NCBI GenBank assembly: GCA_000621185.1
Contig: KK211225.1
Coordinates: 62,001 to 126,000, forward strand
Direction of reading: 5' to 3'
Origin: Franconibacter pulveris DSM 19144
Lineage (GTDB): Bacteria; Pseudomonadota; Gammaproteobacteria; Enterobacterales; Enterobacteriaceae
DNA length: 64,000 nt
Shown here: positions 33,240 to 41,653 of the stretch, piece by piece
How positions within the stretch are numbered: position 1 is the stretch's first letter
Layout: each line of letters starts with the position of its first letter
Made by a program: the position numbers and the translations under genes
Notes under the pieces: generated by a model
The model's input: the letters and a program-made list of their open reading frames with translations, nothing else
Databases searched by the model: none
Told to the model about the DNA's origin: nothing

Positions 33240-34187
33240 ATGAACAAAGAAGAGAAAAAACAGGAGCTGGCGGCGCGCGCCGCATGGATGTATTACGTGG
33301 CGGGATTAACACAGCAGGAGATTGCTCAGTCGCTGGGGCTTTCTCGCCAGGTCGCCCAGAGGTTAGTATCTGCCGCCCGCGAGCAAGGCATGGTGAGCGT
33401 TAAGATTGCGCATCCGGTTACCCATTGTCTTGCCCTGGCGCAGGCGCTGAGCGCAAAGTTCGGGCTAACGCTTTGCCGCGTGGTTCCTTCAGGCCAGCTT
33501 GATGATGACGCCGTACAGCAGATGCTGGCGGTAGAAGGCGCAGAAGTGATGTCGCAGTTTATTAGCGAAGACACACCGCAGACCTTCGGCATCGGTTCGG
33601 GTAAAACCTTGCGCGCCATTATCGATGCCCTGCCCTGGACAGAGCGTCCGCAGCATCACTGCGTTTCTATGATTGGCGCTATCGCGCGGGATGACTCAGG
33701 CACGCGCTACGATGTGCCGCTGAAAATGGCGGAAAAAATGCAGGGTAAATATTTCTTTATTCCCGCGCCGCTCTATGCCGACAGCCCTGACGATCGTGAA
33801 ATGTGGTGCCGACATCAGGTTTATCAGCGCGTCACTCAACGCGCATTAAACGCCAGCGTCATCTTCCTTGGCATCGGCGAGGTTTCGCCAGGCTGCCCCC
33901 TGAATGCGGAAGGATTTATTACCGATCAACAGGTCAGCGACCTGCAAAGCAAAGGCGCCGCGGGCGAAATGCTCGGCCATTTTTTCAACCAGCAAGGAGA
34001 GCGAATCTACAGTGAACTGGATGCGCTGTTGACCAGCGTGCCGCTTGAGGCGAACACCACACGAAATATTATCGGCTTCGCGGGCGGCGAGCGTAAGTAT
34101 GCCGCCATTCGCGCGGCTGTGGCGGGGCGCTGGGTAAACGGACTGGTGACGGATGAAGCCACGGCGAACCGGCTGCTGTCGCTGTGA
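33240..34187 (+). CDS. dalR: SorC-family transcriptional regulator of the dal operon, DalR-like
   Basis: Sugar-responsive regulator, 315 residues. The N-terminal helix-turn-helix is at about 23-48 (LTQQEIAQSLGLSRQVAQ). The C-terminal sugar-phosphate-binding domain is NagB-like (FGIGSGKTL near residue 117; GEVSPGCPLNAEGFI). GAGGAG lies just before the ATG. It is divergent from dalD, so it probably represses dalDKT and itself. The name rests on position and family. Confidence 0.85.
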   Translation: MNKEEKKQELAARAAWMYYVAGLTQQEIAQSLGLSRQVAQRLVSAAREQGMVSVKIAHPVTHCLALAQALSAKFGLTLCRVVPSGQLDDDAVQQMLAVEGAEVMSQFISEDTPQTFGIGSGKTLRAIIDALPWTERPQHHCVSMIGAIARDDSGTRYDVPLKMAEKMQGKYFFIPAPLYADSPDDREMWCRHQVYQRVTQRALNASVIFLGIGEVSPGCPLNAEGFITDQQVSDLQSKGAAGEMLGHFFNQQGERIYSELDALLTSVPLEANTTRNIIGFAGGERKYAAIRAAVAGRWVNGLVTDEATANRLLSL

Positions 34188-34191
34188 TAAA

Positions 34192-34214
34192 GGCTGCCGG
34201 GCAAGCCGGCAGCC
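34192..34214. terminator. dalR / hisP hairpin (convergent)
   Basis: Nine-base stem GGCTGCCGG/CCGGCAGCC with a five-base loop between the convergent stops of dalR and hisP. The flanking T-tracts are short on both strands, so strength is uncertain. Confidence 0.55.
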
Positions 34215-34220
34215 TGCATA

Positions 34221-34994
34221 TTACTTCAGCGACCCTTTCAGAAACTGTTGCAGGCGCTGGCTTTTCGGGTTGCCGAAGAGTTCGTCCGGCGCCCCCTCCT
34301 CTTCAATTTTTCCCTGATGCAGGAAGATAACGTGGGTGGAAACGTGGCGGGCAAACTCCATCTCATGGGTCACCACCACCATCGTTTTCCCCTCTTCGGC
34401 GAGTTGCTGCATAATGCGCAACACTTCGCCCACCAGCTCCGGGTCGAGCGCGGAGGTGGGTTCGTCGAACAACAGCACTTCCGGCTCCATCGCCAGCGCG
34501 CGGGCGATGGAAACGCGCTGCTGCTGGCCGCCTGAGAGGTGCACCGGGTATTTGCCCTGGGCGCGCTCGTCAATACCTACCTTAGCGAGGTATTTCAGCG
34601 CGCGTTCGCGGGCTTCGTGCTTGCTTAAGCCCAACACCTGGATCGGCGCTTCCATTACGTTCTCCAGCACCGTCATGTGGCTCCAGAGATTAAAGTGCTG
34701 GAACACCATGGTCAGGCGGGTGCGCAGCAACCTAAGCTGATTTTTGTCCGCCACCTTAAGCTGGCCATCTTTATCGCGCACCAGCGTAATGTTCTGGTTA
34801 TTAACGACGATAGACCCTTCGCTCGGCTTTTCGAGGAAGTTAATGCAGCGCAGGAATGTGCTTTTCCCGGAGCCGGAAGAGCCGATGATGCTGATAACAT
34901 CCCCGGCGTTCGCTTTCAGCGAAACCCCTTTCAGCACTTCATGTTCGCCGTAGCGTTTGTGCAGATCGGTAACGTTTAATTTATTCTCAGACAT
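34221..34994 (-). CDS. hisP: Histidine/LAO transport ATP-binding protein HisP
   Basis: ATPase of the periplasmic permease for histidine and lysine/arginine/ornithine. It is 257 residues. Walker A is GSSGSGKST (38-46), the signature LSGGQQQR (153-160), and Walker B VLLFDEPT (173-180). It acts as a dimer with HisQ-HisM and is last in the operon, ten bases after hisM. Confidence 0.97.
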   Translation of the reverse strand: MSENKLNVTDLHKRYGEHEVLKGVSLKANAGDVISIIGSSGSGKSTFLRCINFLEKPSEGSIVVNNQNITLVRDKDGQLKVADKNQLRLLRTRLTMVFQHFNLWSHMTVLENVMEAPIQVLGLSKHEARERALKYLAKVGIDERAQGKYPVHLSGGQQQRVSIARALAMEPEVLLFDEPTSALDPELVGEVLRIMQQLAEEGKTMVVVTHEMEFARHVSTHVIFLHQGKIEEEGAPDELFGNPKSQRLQQFLKGSLK

Positions 34995-35004
34995 GCGTGA
35001 TCAC

Positions 35005-35724
35005 TCAGTGCGACGAGGAAACGGGTTTAACGTGCCCCAGCCAGCGCTTTTCCGCCTTGCGGAAGAGGCTAATCAGAACATAAGAAATTATCAGATAGAG
35101 CACCGCGGCAATGCCAAAGGCGGTGAACGGCTGATAGGTAGCGGAGTTGATGTCGCGGGCTATCTTCAGCAGGTCCGGCACCGTGGCGGTAAAGGCCAGC
35201 GCCGTAGAGTGCAGCATCAGGATCACTTCGTTGCTGTAAGCCGGCAGCGCGATGCGCAGCGCCGAAGGCAGAATAATGCAGCGATACATTTTCACGCGCG
35301 AAAAGCCGTAGGCGCGCGCCGCTTCGATTTCGCCGTGCGGCACGGAACGAATGGCGCCGGCGAAAATCTCCGTGGTATAGGCGCAGGTGTTAAGCGTCAG
35401 CGCCAGCACCGTACAGTTCAGCCCGCTGCGAAAGAAGGCGTTGAGCAGCTCGGTGCCCTTCACCACCTCAAGCGTATACATGCCGGAGTAGAACACCAGC
35501 AGCTGGACATAGAGCGGCGTACCGCGGAACACATAGGTAAACAGCCAGATGGGGAACTGAATAAACTTATTGCTGGAGACGCGGCCAATTGCCAGAAACA
35601 GCGCCAGAATGCCGCCCATCACCACGGAAGCGATCAGCAGCCAGAGCGTGATGGCCACGCCGGTAAAGCGGTAACCGTCGGTCCACAGCAAGGATTTCCA
35701 GTATTCCTGAATAATCTCGATCAC
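35005..35724 (-). CDS. hisM: Histidine/LAO transport permease HisM
   Basis: Inner-membrane permease subunit, 239 residues, with about five hydrophobic segments. The EAA loop that contacts HisP is visible (EIEAARAYGFSRVKMYRCI). It overlaps hisQ by four bases. Confidence 0.96.
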   Translation of the reverse strand: MIEIIQEYWKSLLWTDGYRFTGVAITLWLLIASVVMGGILALFLAIGRVSSNKFIQFPIWLFTYVFRGTPLYVQLLVFYSGMYTLEVVKGTELLNAFFRSGLNCTVLALTLNTCAYTTEIFAGAIRSVPHGEIEAARAYGFSRVKMYRCIILPSALRIALPAYSNEVILMLHSTALAFTATVPDLLKIARDINSATYQPFTAFGIAAVLYLIISYVLISLFRKAEKRWLGHVKPVSSSH

Positions 35725-36407
35725 AGGTCTGCCCTCTTCACGCCCACGCTGTAGCGGCGCTCAAGCAGCAGCAGCACGCCGTTTGACACGGTAGTAAACA
35801 CCAGATAGATAACCCCGCAGACAATCGCGAAGTAGAACGGCTGCCAGGTGCTTTTCCCGGCAAGCTGGGTCGCTTTGACCACATCTTCCAGCCCCAGCAG
35901 GGAAACCAGCGCCGTGGCTTTTAAAATCACCTGCCAGTTGTTGCCGATGCCCGGCAGCGCGTAACGCATCATGGCCGGAAACAGAATGCGGCGAAAGGTT
36001 TGCGAGCCCGTAAAGCCAAAAGCGGTCGCCGCCTCGATATGCCCTTTCGGCACCGCCATATAGGCGCCGCGGAACGTTTCGGTAAAGTACGCGCCGTAGA
36101 TAAAGCCCAGCGTAATAATGCCCGCGACCATCGGGTCGATATCAAACTGATCCATTCCCATCGCGTCGGTAACGGTGTTGAGGGCAATCTGCAGGCCATA
36201 GAAAATCAGCAGCATCAGCACCAAATCCGGTACGCCGCGAATAAGCGTGGTATAGCCTTCGAACACCCATGCCAGCGGACGGTTGCGGGAAAGCTTCGCG
36301 CCCGCGCCGACAAGGCCAATAATAACGGAAAGGATGACGGAGCTTATCGCCAGTTCAAGCGTGACGATGGCCCCCTGTAAAATCACTTCTGAAAACCCAT
36401 ACAACAT
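35721..36407 (-). CDS. hisQ: Histidine/LAO transport permease HisQ
   Basis: Second permease subunit, 228 residues, as in E. coli, with about five membrane segments and the EAA loop HIEAATAFGFTGSQTFRRIL. It pairs with HisM. A 115-base gap with a hairpin separates it from hisJ. Confidence 0.96.
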   Translation of the reverse strand: MLYGFSEVILQGAIVTLELAISSVILSVIIGLVGAGAKLSRNRPLAWVFEGYTTLIRGVPDLVLMLLIFYGLQIALNTVTDAMGMDQFDIDPMVAGIITLGFIYGAYFTETFRGAYMAVPKGHIEAATAFGFTGSQTFRRILFPAMMRYALPGIGNNWQVILKATALVSLLGLEDVVKATQLAGKSTWQPFYFAIVCGVIYLVFTTVSNGVLLLLERRYSVGVKRADL

Positions 36408-36472
36408 GCTGCCAGTCCTGTCGTCAGTGCGGTCTTTGCGGGTAACGCGTTTCGCCTTGCCGCTGACGTTAA

Positions 36473-36496
36473 GAGAAAGGCCCGCAAGCCTTTCTC
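36473..36496 (-). other. hisJ-hisQ intercistronic hairpin
   Basis: Nine-base perfect stem GAGAAAGGC/GCCTTTCTC with a six-base loop. In Salmonella and E. coli this gap holds a REP element that lowers downstream expression relative to the abundant binding protein. This sequence is not an obvious REP but may play the same role. Confidence 0.5.
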
Positions 36497-36522
36497 CTTA
36501 AACGTGCTGCTACAGGCGAACG

Positions 36523-37305
36523 TTAGTCACCGTATACGTTGAAATCAAAATACTGCTTCGCCAGCTTGTCGTAGGTGCCGTCGGCGCGCATTTGCGCAAA
36601 CGCCTTATTCAGCGCTTCGCGCAGCTCGTTATCTTCTTTACGCAGCCCCATGCCGGTGCCCACGCCGAACAGTTTCTCGTCTTTAATGGACGGGCCGCCG
36701 AACTGGTAGTTTTTGCCGATGGGCTGCTTGAGGAAGCCTTCGCTGGCAGCCACCTCATCCTGGAACGCGGCGTCGATGCGGCCCGCCGTCAGGTCGGCGT
36801 AAATATTGTCCTGCCCCTGGTAGGAGACAATCTCAACCCCTTTCGGCGCCCAGTGCACATTGCCGTACGTCTCCTGCGTGGTGCCCTGCAGCACGCCCAC
36901 GCGTTTGCCTTTCAGCGCCTCAAGAGTGGGCTGAATGGGCGAGCCTTTGGCCACCACCAGGCGAGAATCGGCGGCGTAAAGCTTGTCGGTGAAGGCGATT
37001 TCCTGCTGGCGCTTCTCAGTAATGGAGAGCGAAGACATGATGGCGTCGATTTTTTTCGCTTTCAGCGAAGGGATGAGCGCATCAAGTGGGTTCTCCACAA
37101 AGGTGCACTGCGTCTGAATACGCTTGCAAAGCTCTTTCGCCAGATCGATATCAAATCCCACCAGTTCGCCCTGCGCGTTTTTGGATTCAAAAGGCGCGTA
37201 AGTGGGGTCGGTACCGATACGTAATTTTTGGGGGATCGCGGCGAAGGCCATGGAAACGCTGGAAAAAGCCAGCACCAGAGAAAGCGATAACAGCCGTTTT
37301 TTCAT
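36523..37305 (-). CDS. hisJ: Histidine-binding periplasmic protein HisJ
   Basis: Periplasmic receptor of the histidine permease, solute-binding family 3. The signal peptide is [22 protein letters not shown], cleaved before [11 protein letters not shown]. It is 260 residues, as in E. coli. The start is the ATG with GAGGA five to six bases upstream; ten earlier codons are not conserved. It is a close tandem paralogue of argT. Confidence 0.96.
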   Translation of the reverse strand: MKKRLLSLSLVLAFSSVSMAFAAIPQKLRIGTDPTYAPFESKNAQGELVGFDIDLAKELCKRIQTQCTFVENPLDALIPSLKAKKIDAIMSSLSITEKRQQEIAFTDKLYAADSRLVVAKGSPIQPTLEALKGKRVGVLQGTTQETYGNVHWAPKGVEIVSYQGQDNIYADLTAGRIDAAFQDEVAASEGFLKQPIGKNYQFGGPSIKDEKLFGVGTGMGLRKEDNELREALNKAFAQMRADGTYDKLAKQYFDFNVYGD

Positions 37306-37354
37306 ATTAATCCTCAGTAAACGCGCAATGGACACTTTTTTATAACCTGGAAGG

Positions 37355-37370
37355 TGCAGTTATCGTGCCA
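37355..37370 (-). promoter_or_regulatory. Sigma-54 (-24/-12) promoter for hisJQMP
   Basis: On the minus strand TGGCACGATAACTGCA has GG and GC exactly ten bases apart, and its first seven bases match the sigma-54 consensus TGGCACG. Transcription would start near 37344, about 40 bases before hisJ. The dhuA promoter at this position in Salmonella is described as nitrogen-controlled. Confidence 0.7.
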
Positions 37371-37448
37371 TTTTTGTGCATTCTAAAGCAAAAAATTATC
37401 GGTGCGCATGCACCTTTTCCGCTCTCAAATGCTTAACTATGCAGTATC

Positions 37449-37485
37449 GCCCCATTCTGGGGCGTCAATTGCACCGTGATGATGC
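37449..37485 (-). promoter_or_regulatory. Two NtrC-like sites upstream of hisJ
   Basis: GCCCCATTCTGGGGC (37449-37463) is a perfect dyad resembling the NtrC site GCACCAAAATGGTGC. GCACCGTGATGATGC (37471-37485) is a second, imperfect copy 22 bases away. They lie about 95-115 bases upstream of the sigma-54 element, a normal enhancer distance. Confidence 0.55.
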
Positions 37486-37546
37486 AACTTAGCCAGGCGC
37501 GCACCAGGAAAAAGCACGCCTTTACAAGCGAACCGCCAGTTAATCT

Positions 37547-37570
37547 GACGGCCCGTGTTACCGGGCCGTC
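37547..37570 (-). other. argT 3' hairpin
   Basis: Perfect nine-base stem GACGGCCCG/CGGGCCGTC with a six-base loop, 17 bases after the argT stop. No T-run follows, so read-through into hisJQMP is likely. Confidence 0.6.
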
Positions 37571-37586
37571 GCGTTACCGATGAGTA

Positions 37587-38369
37587 TCAATCGCCATAGA
37601 CATTAAAGTTGAAGTATTTCTTCGCCATTTTGTCGTAAGTGCCATCTTTACGCAGCTCGGCGAAAGCCTTATCGAATGCCGCTTTCAGCTCGGCGTCATC
37701 CTTGCGCAGGCCAATGCCGGTGCCGTCGCCGAAATATTTCTTATCTTTCACCGACGGGCCGGCAAAATCGTACCCTTTACCGGCCGGCTGTTTCAGAAAG
37801 CCTTCGCTGGCGGCCACTTCATCCTGCAAAGCGGCATCCAGGCGACCTGCCGTCAGGTCGGAGTAGATCAAGTCCTGGTTCTGGTAAGCCACCACATCCA
37901 CGCCCGCGTTGCGCCATTTTTCATTGGCATACGCTTCCTGCGTGGAGCCTTGCAACACGCCCACGTGTTTGCCTTTCAGCGAGTCGATGGTCGGCTGAAT
38001 GGGCGAGCCTTTCGCGGCGATCAGACGGGAATCGGCAGCGTAGAGCTTGTCGGAAAACGCGATTTCCTGCTGACGTTTTTCGGTGATGGAGAGTGAGGAG
38101 ATAATGGCGTCGATTTTCTTCGCCTTCAGAGACGGGATCAGGGAGTCAAAGTCGCTGCCAACCCAGGTGCATTTCACCTGCATGCGCTTGCACATCTCGT
38201 TGCCAAGGTCGATATCAAAGCCGACAAAGTCGCCCTTCGCATCTTTTGAAGAGAACGGCGCATAGGTGGCATCCGTACCAATACGAACCGTCTGTGGGAG
38301 CGCTGCGAATACGCTCGACGCGCCAGTCAGGCCGAGCAGTAAAGACAGAGCGAGCACCTTCTTCTTCAT
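37587..38369 (-). CDS. argT: Lysine/arginine/ornithine-binding periplasmic protein ArgT
   Basis: Periplasmic receptor that feeds basic amino acids to the HisQMP permease. It is 260 residues. The signal peptide is [22 protein letters not shown], followed by [17 protein letters not shown]. It closely parallels HisJ along its whole length, pointing to tandem duplication. GAGGG precedes the ATG by six bases. Its leader carries tandem CA-rich pentamers, and a sigma-54 promoter lies upstream. Confidence 0.97.
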   Translation of the reverse strand: MKKKVLALSLLLGLTGASSVFAALPQTVRIGTDATYAPFSSKDAKGDFVGFDIDLGNEMCKRMQVKCTWVGSDFDSLIPSLKAKKIDAIISSLSITEKRQQEIAFSDKLYAADSRLIAAKGSPIQPTIDSLKGKHVGVLQGSTQEAYANEKWRNAGVDVVAYQNQDLIYSDLTAGRLDAALQDEVAASEGFLKQPAGKGYDFAGPSVKDKKYFGDGTGIGLRKDDAELKAAFDKAFAELRKDGTYDKMAKKYFNFNVYGD

Positions 38370-38405
38370 ACATTACCCTCAAGTTTGCTGATTTTATTAT
38401 CTGTT

Positions 38406-38444
38406 GCGTTGTGTTGTGTTGTGTTGTGTTGTGTTGTTGTGTGT
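38406..38444 (-). repeat. Tandem pentamer repeat in the argT 5' leader
   Basis: Five perfect copies of GTGTT (plus strand) occupy 38411-38435, flanked by the near copies GCGTT and GTTGTGTGT. In the argT mRNA this reads as (AACAC)5 and contains five overlapping CACAACA motifs. It lies just downstream of the predicted sigma-54 start and upstream of the ribosome site. CA-rich sites of this kind are the known target type of the sRNA GcvB, and argT is a GcvB target in Salmonella. Confidence 0.85.
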
Positions 38445-38458
38445 AACAGCTATCGTAT

Positions 38459-38474
38459 TGCACTTCTCATGCCA
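38459..38474 (-). promoter_or_regulatory. Sigma-54 (-24/-12) promoter for argT
   Basis: Minus strand TGGCATGAGAAGTGCA has GG and GC ten bases apart. Transcription would begin near 38448, giving a leader of about 80 bases. It agrees with the nitrogen-controlled argT promoter of Salmonella and E. coli. Confidence 0.75.
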
Positions 38475-38628
38475 CTTTTCTGCGCCTGAAAATTGCGCCA
38501 AATAATGTTAATGGAAGGTTGCAACAACGTTATCTGAGGGAAAGATAGCACTCCCCGCCTCGGAATCTCAGCGGGAAAAGCAAAAAGGTGGGATTAATTT
38601 TGCAGGATATGATCGCTGTTACAGAATC

Positions 38629-38673
38629 GCCCCAAAATGAGGCGCGCCGCACGGTATTGCACGTTGTTGGCGC
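38629..38673 (-). promoter_or_regulatory. Two NtrC-like sites upstream of argT
   Basis: GCCCCAAAATGAGGC (38629-38643) matches GCACCAAAATGGTGC at 12 of 15 bases. GCACGTTGTTGGCGC (38659-38673) is a second candidate 30 bases away, about three helical turns. They lie about 170-200 bases upstream of the sigma-54 element, next to the ubiX stop. Confidence 0.5.
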
Positions 38674-38685
38674 AGCTTACCGCGA

Positions 38686-39255
38686 TCAGGCGCCCTGCCA
38701 GCGGGCGAAAAGATCTTCCGGCAGCGTAATGTCAAACTGATCCAGCACCCGGTTTACGGTCTGGTTAATCACGTCGTCCAGGCTTTGCGGACGGTGATAA
38801 AACGCCGGCATTGGCGGCATAATCACCGCGCCCAGTTCCGCCGCCTGGGTCATCAACCGCAGATGGCCCAGGTGCAGCGGCGTTTCGCGCACGCACAATA
38901 CCAGCGTCCTTCTCTCTTTCAGCACCACGTCCGCCGCGCGGGTGAGCAGCCCGTCGGTATAGCTGTTAACAATGCCGGAAAGGGTTTTAATCGAACAAGG
39001 CAAAATGACCATGCCGTCGGTTTTAAACGAACCGGAAGAGATGCTGGCGGCGATATCCCGGGCGTCATGCACTACATTTGCCAGCGCCTGCACTTCGCGC
39101 AGGGAAAAATTCGTTTCCAGCGACAGCGTCTGGCGCGCCGCCTGACTCATCACCAGATGGGTTTCAATTTCCGCAAGGTTCTGTAATACCTGTAACAGGC
39201 GCACGCCGTAAATCGCGCCGCTCGCCCCGGAAATGCCCACTATGAGTCGTTTCAT
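38686..39255 (-). CDS. ubiX: Flavin prenyltransferase UbiX
   Basis: Makes prenylated FMN, the cofactor of the decarboxylase UbiD in ubiquinone synthesis. The start is the ATG of MKRLIVGISGASGAIYG with AGGGG upstream; the longer open frame reads back into the purF terminator. It is 189 residues, the E. coli length. The glycine-rich GISGASGAIYGVRLL binds FMN. Confidence 0.96.
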   Translation of the reverse strand: MKRLIVGISGASGAIYGVRLLQVLQNLAEIETHLVMSQAARQTLSLETNFSLREVQALANVVHDARDIAASISSGSFKTDGMVILPCSIKTLSGIVNSYTDGLLTRAADVVLKERRTLVLCVRETPLHLGHLRLMTQAAELGAVIMPPMPAFYHRPQSLDDVINQTVNRVLDQFDITLPEDLFARWQGA

Positions 39256-39333
39256 GCTATCGCCCCTGCTTTGATGTTGCGCTGACTTTGCCGCAAGACG
39301 CCGCGAGATGCAAATCTGCCACCCCTGAAAAAC

Positions 39334-39361
39334 AAAACGCGAACTGAAAAGTTCGCGTTTT
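39334..39361 (-). terminator. purF terminator
   Basis: Perfect 12-base stem AAAACGCGAACT/AGTTCGCGTTTT with a GAAA loop, followed on the minus strand by TTTTGTTTTT. It separates purF from ubiX. Confidence 0.9.
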
Positions 39362-39381
39362 ATCAAAGTGAAGCGGAAAGC

Positions 39382-40899
39382 TTAGCCTTCGTTATGCATC
39401 TCGAGGTTTTCCACTTCGTTCTGCCGCATCACCGCTTTGGCGTCGTCGTTACGCAAGGAATCCAGGTATTCCAGATAGTTGTGATCCACATCTTTGGTCA
39501 CATACACGCCGTTAAACACAGAGCATTCGAACTGCTGAATGTCCGGGTTCTCAGCGCGCACCGCCTCGATCAGATCGTTGAGATCCTGGAAAATCAGCCC
39601 GTCGGCGCCGATAATCTGGCGTATTTCGTCCACTTCGCGACCGTGGGCGATAAGCTCATTGGCGCTTGGCATATCAATGCCGTAAACGTTCGGGAAGCGA
39701 ATCTCCGGCGCGGCGGAAGCGAGGTAAACCTTTTTCGCGCCCGCTTCACGCGCCATCTCGATAATCTGCTCAGACGTGGTGCCGCGTACGATGGAGTCAT
39801 CCACCAGCAACACGTTCTTATCGCGGAACTCGGCGCGGTTGGCGTTAAGCTTGCGGCGCACCGACTTACGGCGCAGATGCTGACCCGGCATGATAAAGGT
39901 GCGGCCCACGTAGCGGTTTTTCACAAACCCCTGGCGGTACGGCTTGTCCAGAATGCGGGCGATTTCGAGCGCGATATCGCAGGAGGTTTCCGGGATAGGA
40001 ATAACCACGTCGATATCCAGATCTTCCCATTCGCGGGCGATTTTCTCGCCGAGCTTTTTGCCCATTCCTACGCGGGCGCTGTAGACAGAGATCTTGTCGA
40101 TGAACGAGTCCGGACGCGCGAAATACACATATTCAAACAGGCACGGGTTGCTCACCGGGTTATCCGCGCACTGGCGGGTAAAGAGCTGGCCTTTTTCGGT
40201 GATGTAAACCGCTTCGCCCGGCGCCACGTCGCGCAGGAACTCAAAGCCCAGCGTATCCAGCGCCACGCTCTCAGAAGCGACCATATACTCGGTGCGGCCG
40301 TCGCCCACGTCGCGCTTGCCCAGCACCAGCGGACGGATGCCGTTCGGGTCGCGGAAAGCGACCATGCCGTGGCCGATGATCATCGCCACGCAAGCGTAAG
40401 CGCCGCGAATCAGGCGATTGGTGGCGGCGATGGCGGCGAAAATGTTGTCCGCTTCCAGCGGATAGTGGCGAAAGTTATCTAATTCGCTCGCAAAAATATT
40501 CAGCAGAACTTCGGAATCGGAGGTGGTGTTGATATGGCGGCGCTTTTCCTGGAACAGCATTTTGCGCAGCTCATGGGCGTTGGTCAGGTTGCCGTTGTGG
40601 GCAAGCGTGATGCCATACGGGGAGTTGACGTAGAACGGCTGCGCCTCGGAAGCGCTGGAGCTGCCTGCGGTCGGATAGCGCACATGGCCGATGCCCATAT
40701 TGCCCTGCAGACGCTGCATATGGCGGGCTTCGAATACATCATTCACCAGACCGTTTGCCTTACGCAGACGGAAGCAGTTGTTAGCATCAATGGTGATGAT
40801 GCCTGCGGCATCCTGCCCACGGTGCTGAAGCACCGTTAACGCGTCATAAATCGACTGGTTTACCGGCATAACACCGGCGATACCGACAATACCGCACAT
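39382..40899 (-). CDS. purF: Amidophosphoribosyltransferase
   Basis: Commits PRPP to purine synthesis, using ammonia from glutamine. It is 505 residues, as in E. coli. Cys2 (MCGIVGIAG) is the nucleophile of the N-terminal glutaminase domain. The PRPP-binding motif [13 protein letters not shown] lies in the C-terminal phosphoribosyltransferase domain. It is 39 bases after cvpA, under the same PurR box. Confidence 0.98.
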   Translation of the reverse strand: MCGIVGIAGVMPVNQSIYDALTVLQHRGQDAAGIITIDANNCFRLRKANGLVNDVFEARHMQRLQGNMGIGHVRYPTAGSSSASEAQPFYVNSPYGITLAHNGNLTNAHELRKMLFQEKRRHINTTSDSEVLLNIFASELDNFRHYPLEADNIFAAIAATNRLIRGAYACVAMIIGHGMVAFRDPNGIRPLVLGKRDVGDGRTEYMVASESVALDTLGFEFLRDVAPGEAVYITEKGQLFTRQCADNPVSNPCLFEYVYFARPDSFIDKISVYSARVGMGKKLGEKIAREWEDLDIDVVIPIPETSCDIALEIARILDKPYRQGFVKNRYVGRTFIMPGQHLRRKSVRRKLNANRAEFRDKNVLLVDDSIVRGTTSEQIIEMAREAGAKKVYLASAAPEIRFPNVYGIDMPSANELIAHGREVDEIRQIIGADGLIFQDLNDLIEAVRAENPDIQQFECSVFNGVYVTKDVDHNYLEYLDSLRNDDAKAVMRQNEVENLEMHNEG

Positions 40900-40938
40900 G
40901 TTGTCTTTTCCTCAATTCAAAGCCTGCCCCCGGCACGA

Positions 40939-41424
40939 TTACCGGGGTAAGAAACTTGACGAGCTTTGCAGGTAATCAAAAAACCACCTGATGATGAAAC
41001 TGAATTGCGGAATGAGCTGCGACTTTTGCCAGTCTTCGCTTTTCGACAGGCCGGTAAAGGTATCCAGAAAGAACAGAATGGCGGCGACAATCAGCACTCC
41101 TCGTAAAGCACCGAAACAGATCCCCAACACCCTGTCTGTCCCCGACAGGCCGGTTTTCTCCACCAGCGCGCCAATCACATAGTTGACCACCGCACCGACG
41201 ATAAGCGTCGCGATAAACAGCACCGCGATAGCAATCCCATTTCGTACCAGTTCGTCCTCAAAGCCAGTGAACCAGACTGCCAGGTAAGTGTAGTAATGGC
41301 TGGCGACAAAGAAAGCACAGCCCCACGTCACCAGTGATAACGCTTCCCGCACAAACCCGCGGATAAGGCTAATCAGACAGGAGAAGCCGATCACCGCAAT
41401 AATGGCGTAATCTATCCAGACCAT
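40939..41424 (-). CDS. cvpA: Colicin V production protein CvpA
   Basis: Inner-membrane protein needed for colicin V production and linked to envelope stress tolerance. It is 161 residues with four hydrophobic segments (IDYAIIAVIGFSCLISLIRG first). It is the first gene of the cvpA-purF operon. Confidence 0.95.
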   Translation of the reverse strand: MVWIDYAIIAVIGFSCLISLIRGFVREALSLVTWGCAFFVASHYYTYLAVWFTGFEDELVRNGIAIAVLFIATLIVGAVVNYVIGALVEKTGLSGTDRVLGICFGALRGVLIVAAILFFLDTFTGLSKSEDWQKSQLIPQFSFIIRWFFDYLQSSSSFLPR

Positions 41425-41482
41425 GAATGTGTCCCACGATAAATCGCCCTGACGTCCAGTTCGGGGCGCATTCTAACAGAAA

Positions 41483-41498
41483 AAGAAAACGTTTGCGT
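41483..41498 (-). promoter_or_regulatory. PurR operator of cvpA-purF
   Basis: The minus strand reads ACGCAAACGTTTTCTT, which fits the full PurR consensus ACGCAAACGTTTNCNT. It is about 60 bases upstream of cvpA. Confidence 0.92.
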
Positions 41499-41526
41499 AG
41501 GGTTTCCTTATCCCACTTCAATAAAA

Positions 41527-41556
41527 AATGGCGTTGAAAAAAGATTCAACGCCATT
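41527..41556 (-). terminator. dedD terminator
   Basis: Perfect 12-base stem AATGGCGTTGAA/TTCAACGCCATT with a six-base loop, followed on the minus strand by TTTTTATT. It separates dedD from the purine-regulated cvpA promoter. Confidence 0.9.
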
Positions 41557-41653
41557 ATCCCGCGCGCCGCGGTTAAGGCCCGTTTCGCTTACTTATTGCC
41601 CTGACCGCTTCGCTGGCGGCTGGCGATTCACGCGCCTGGCCGGCGCGCTTTTA

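Noticed and set aside
38589-38604. Plus-strand sigma-54-like element TGGGATTAATTTTGCA
   Set aside because: It has GG-N10-GC spacing, but nothing downstream is encoded on that strand except antisense to ubiX and purF. It is probably chance in AT-rich DNA, though a transcript map could revive it.
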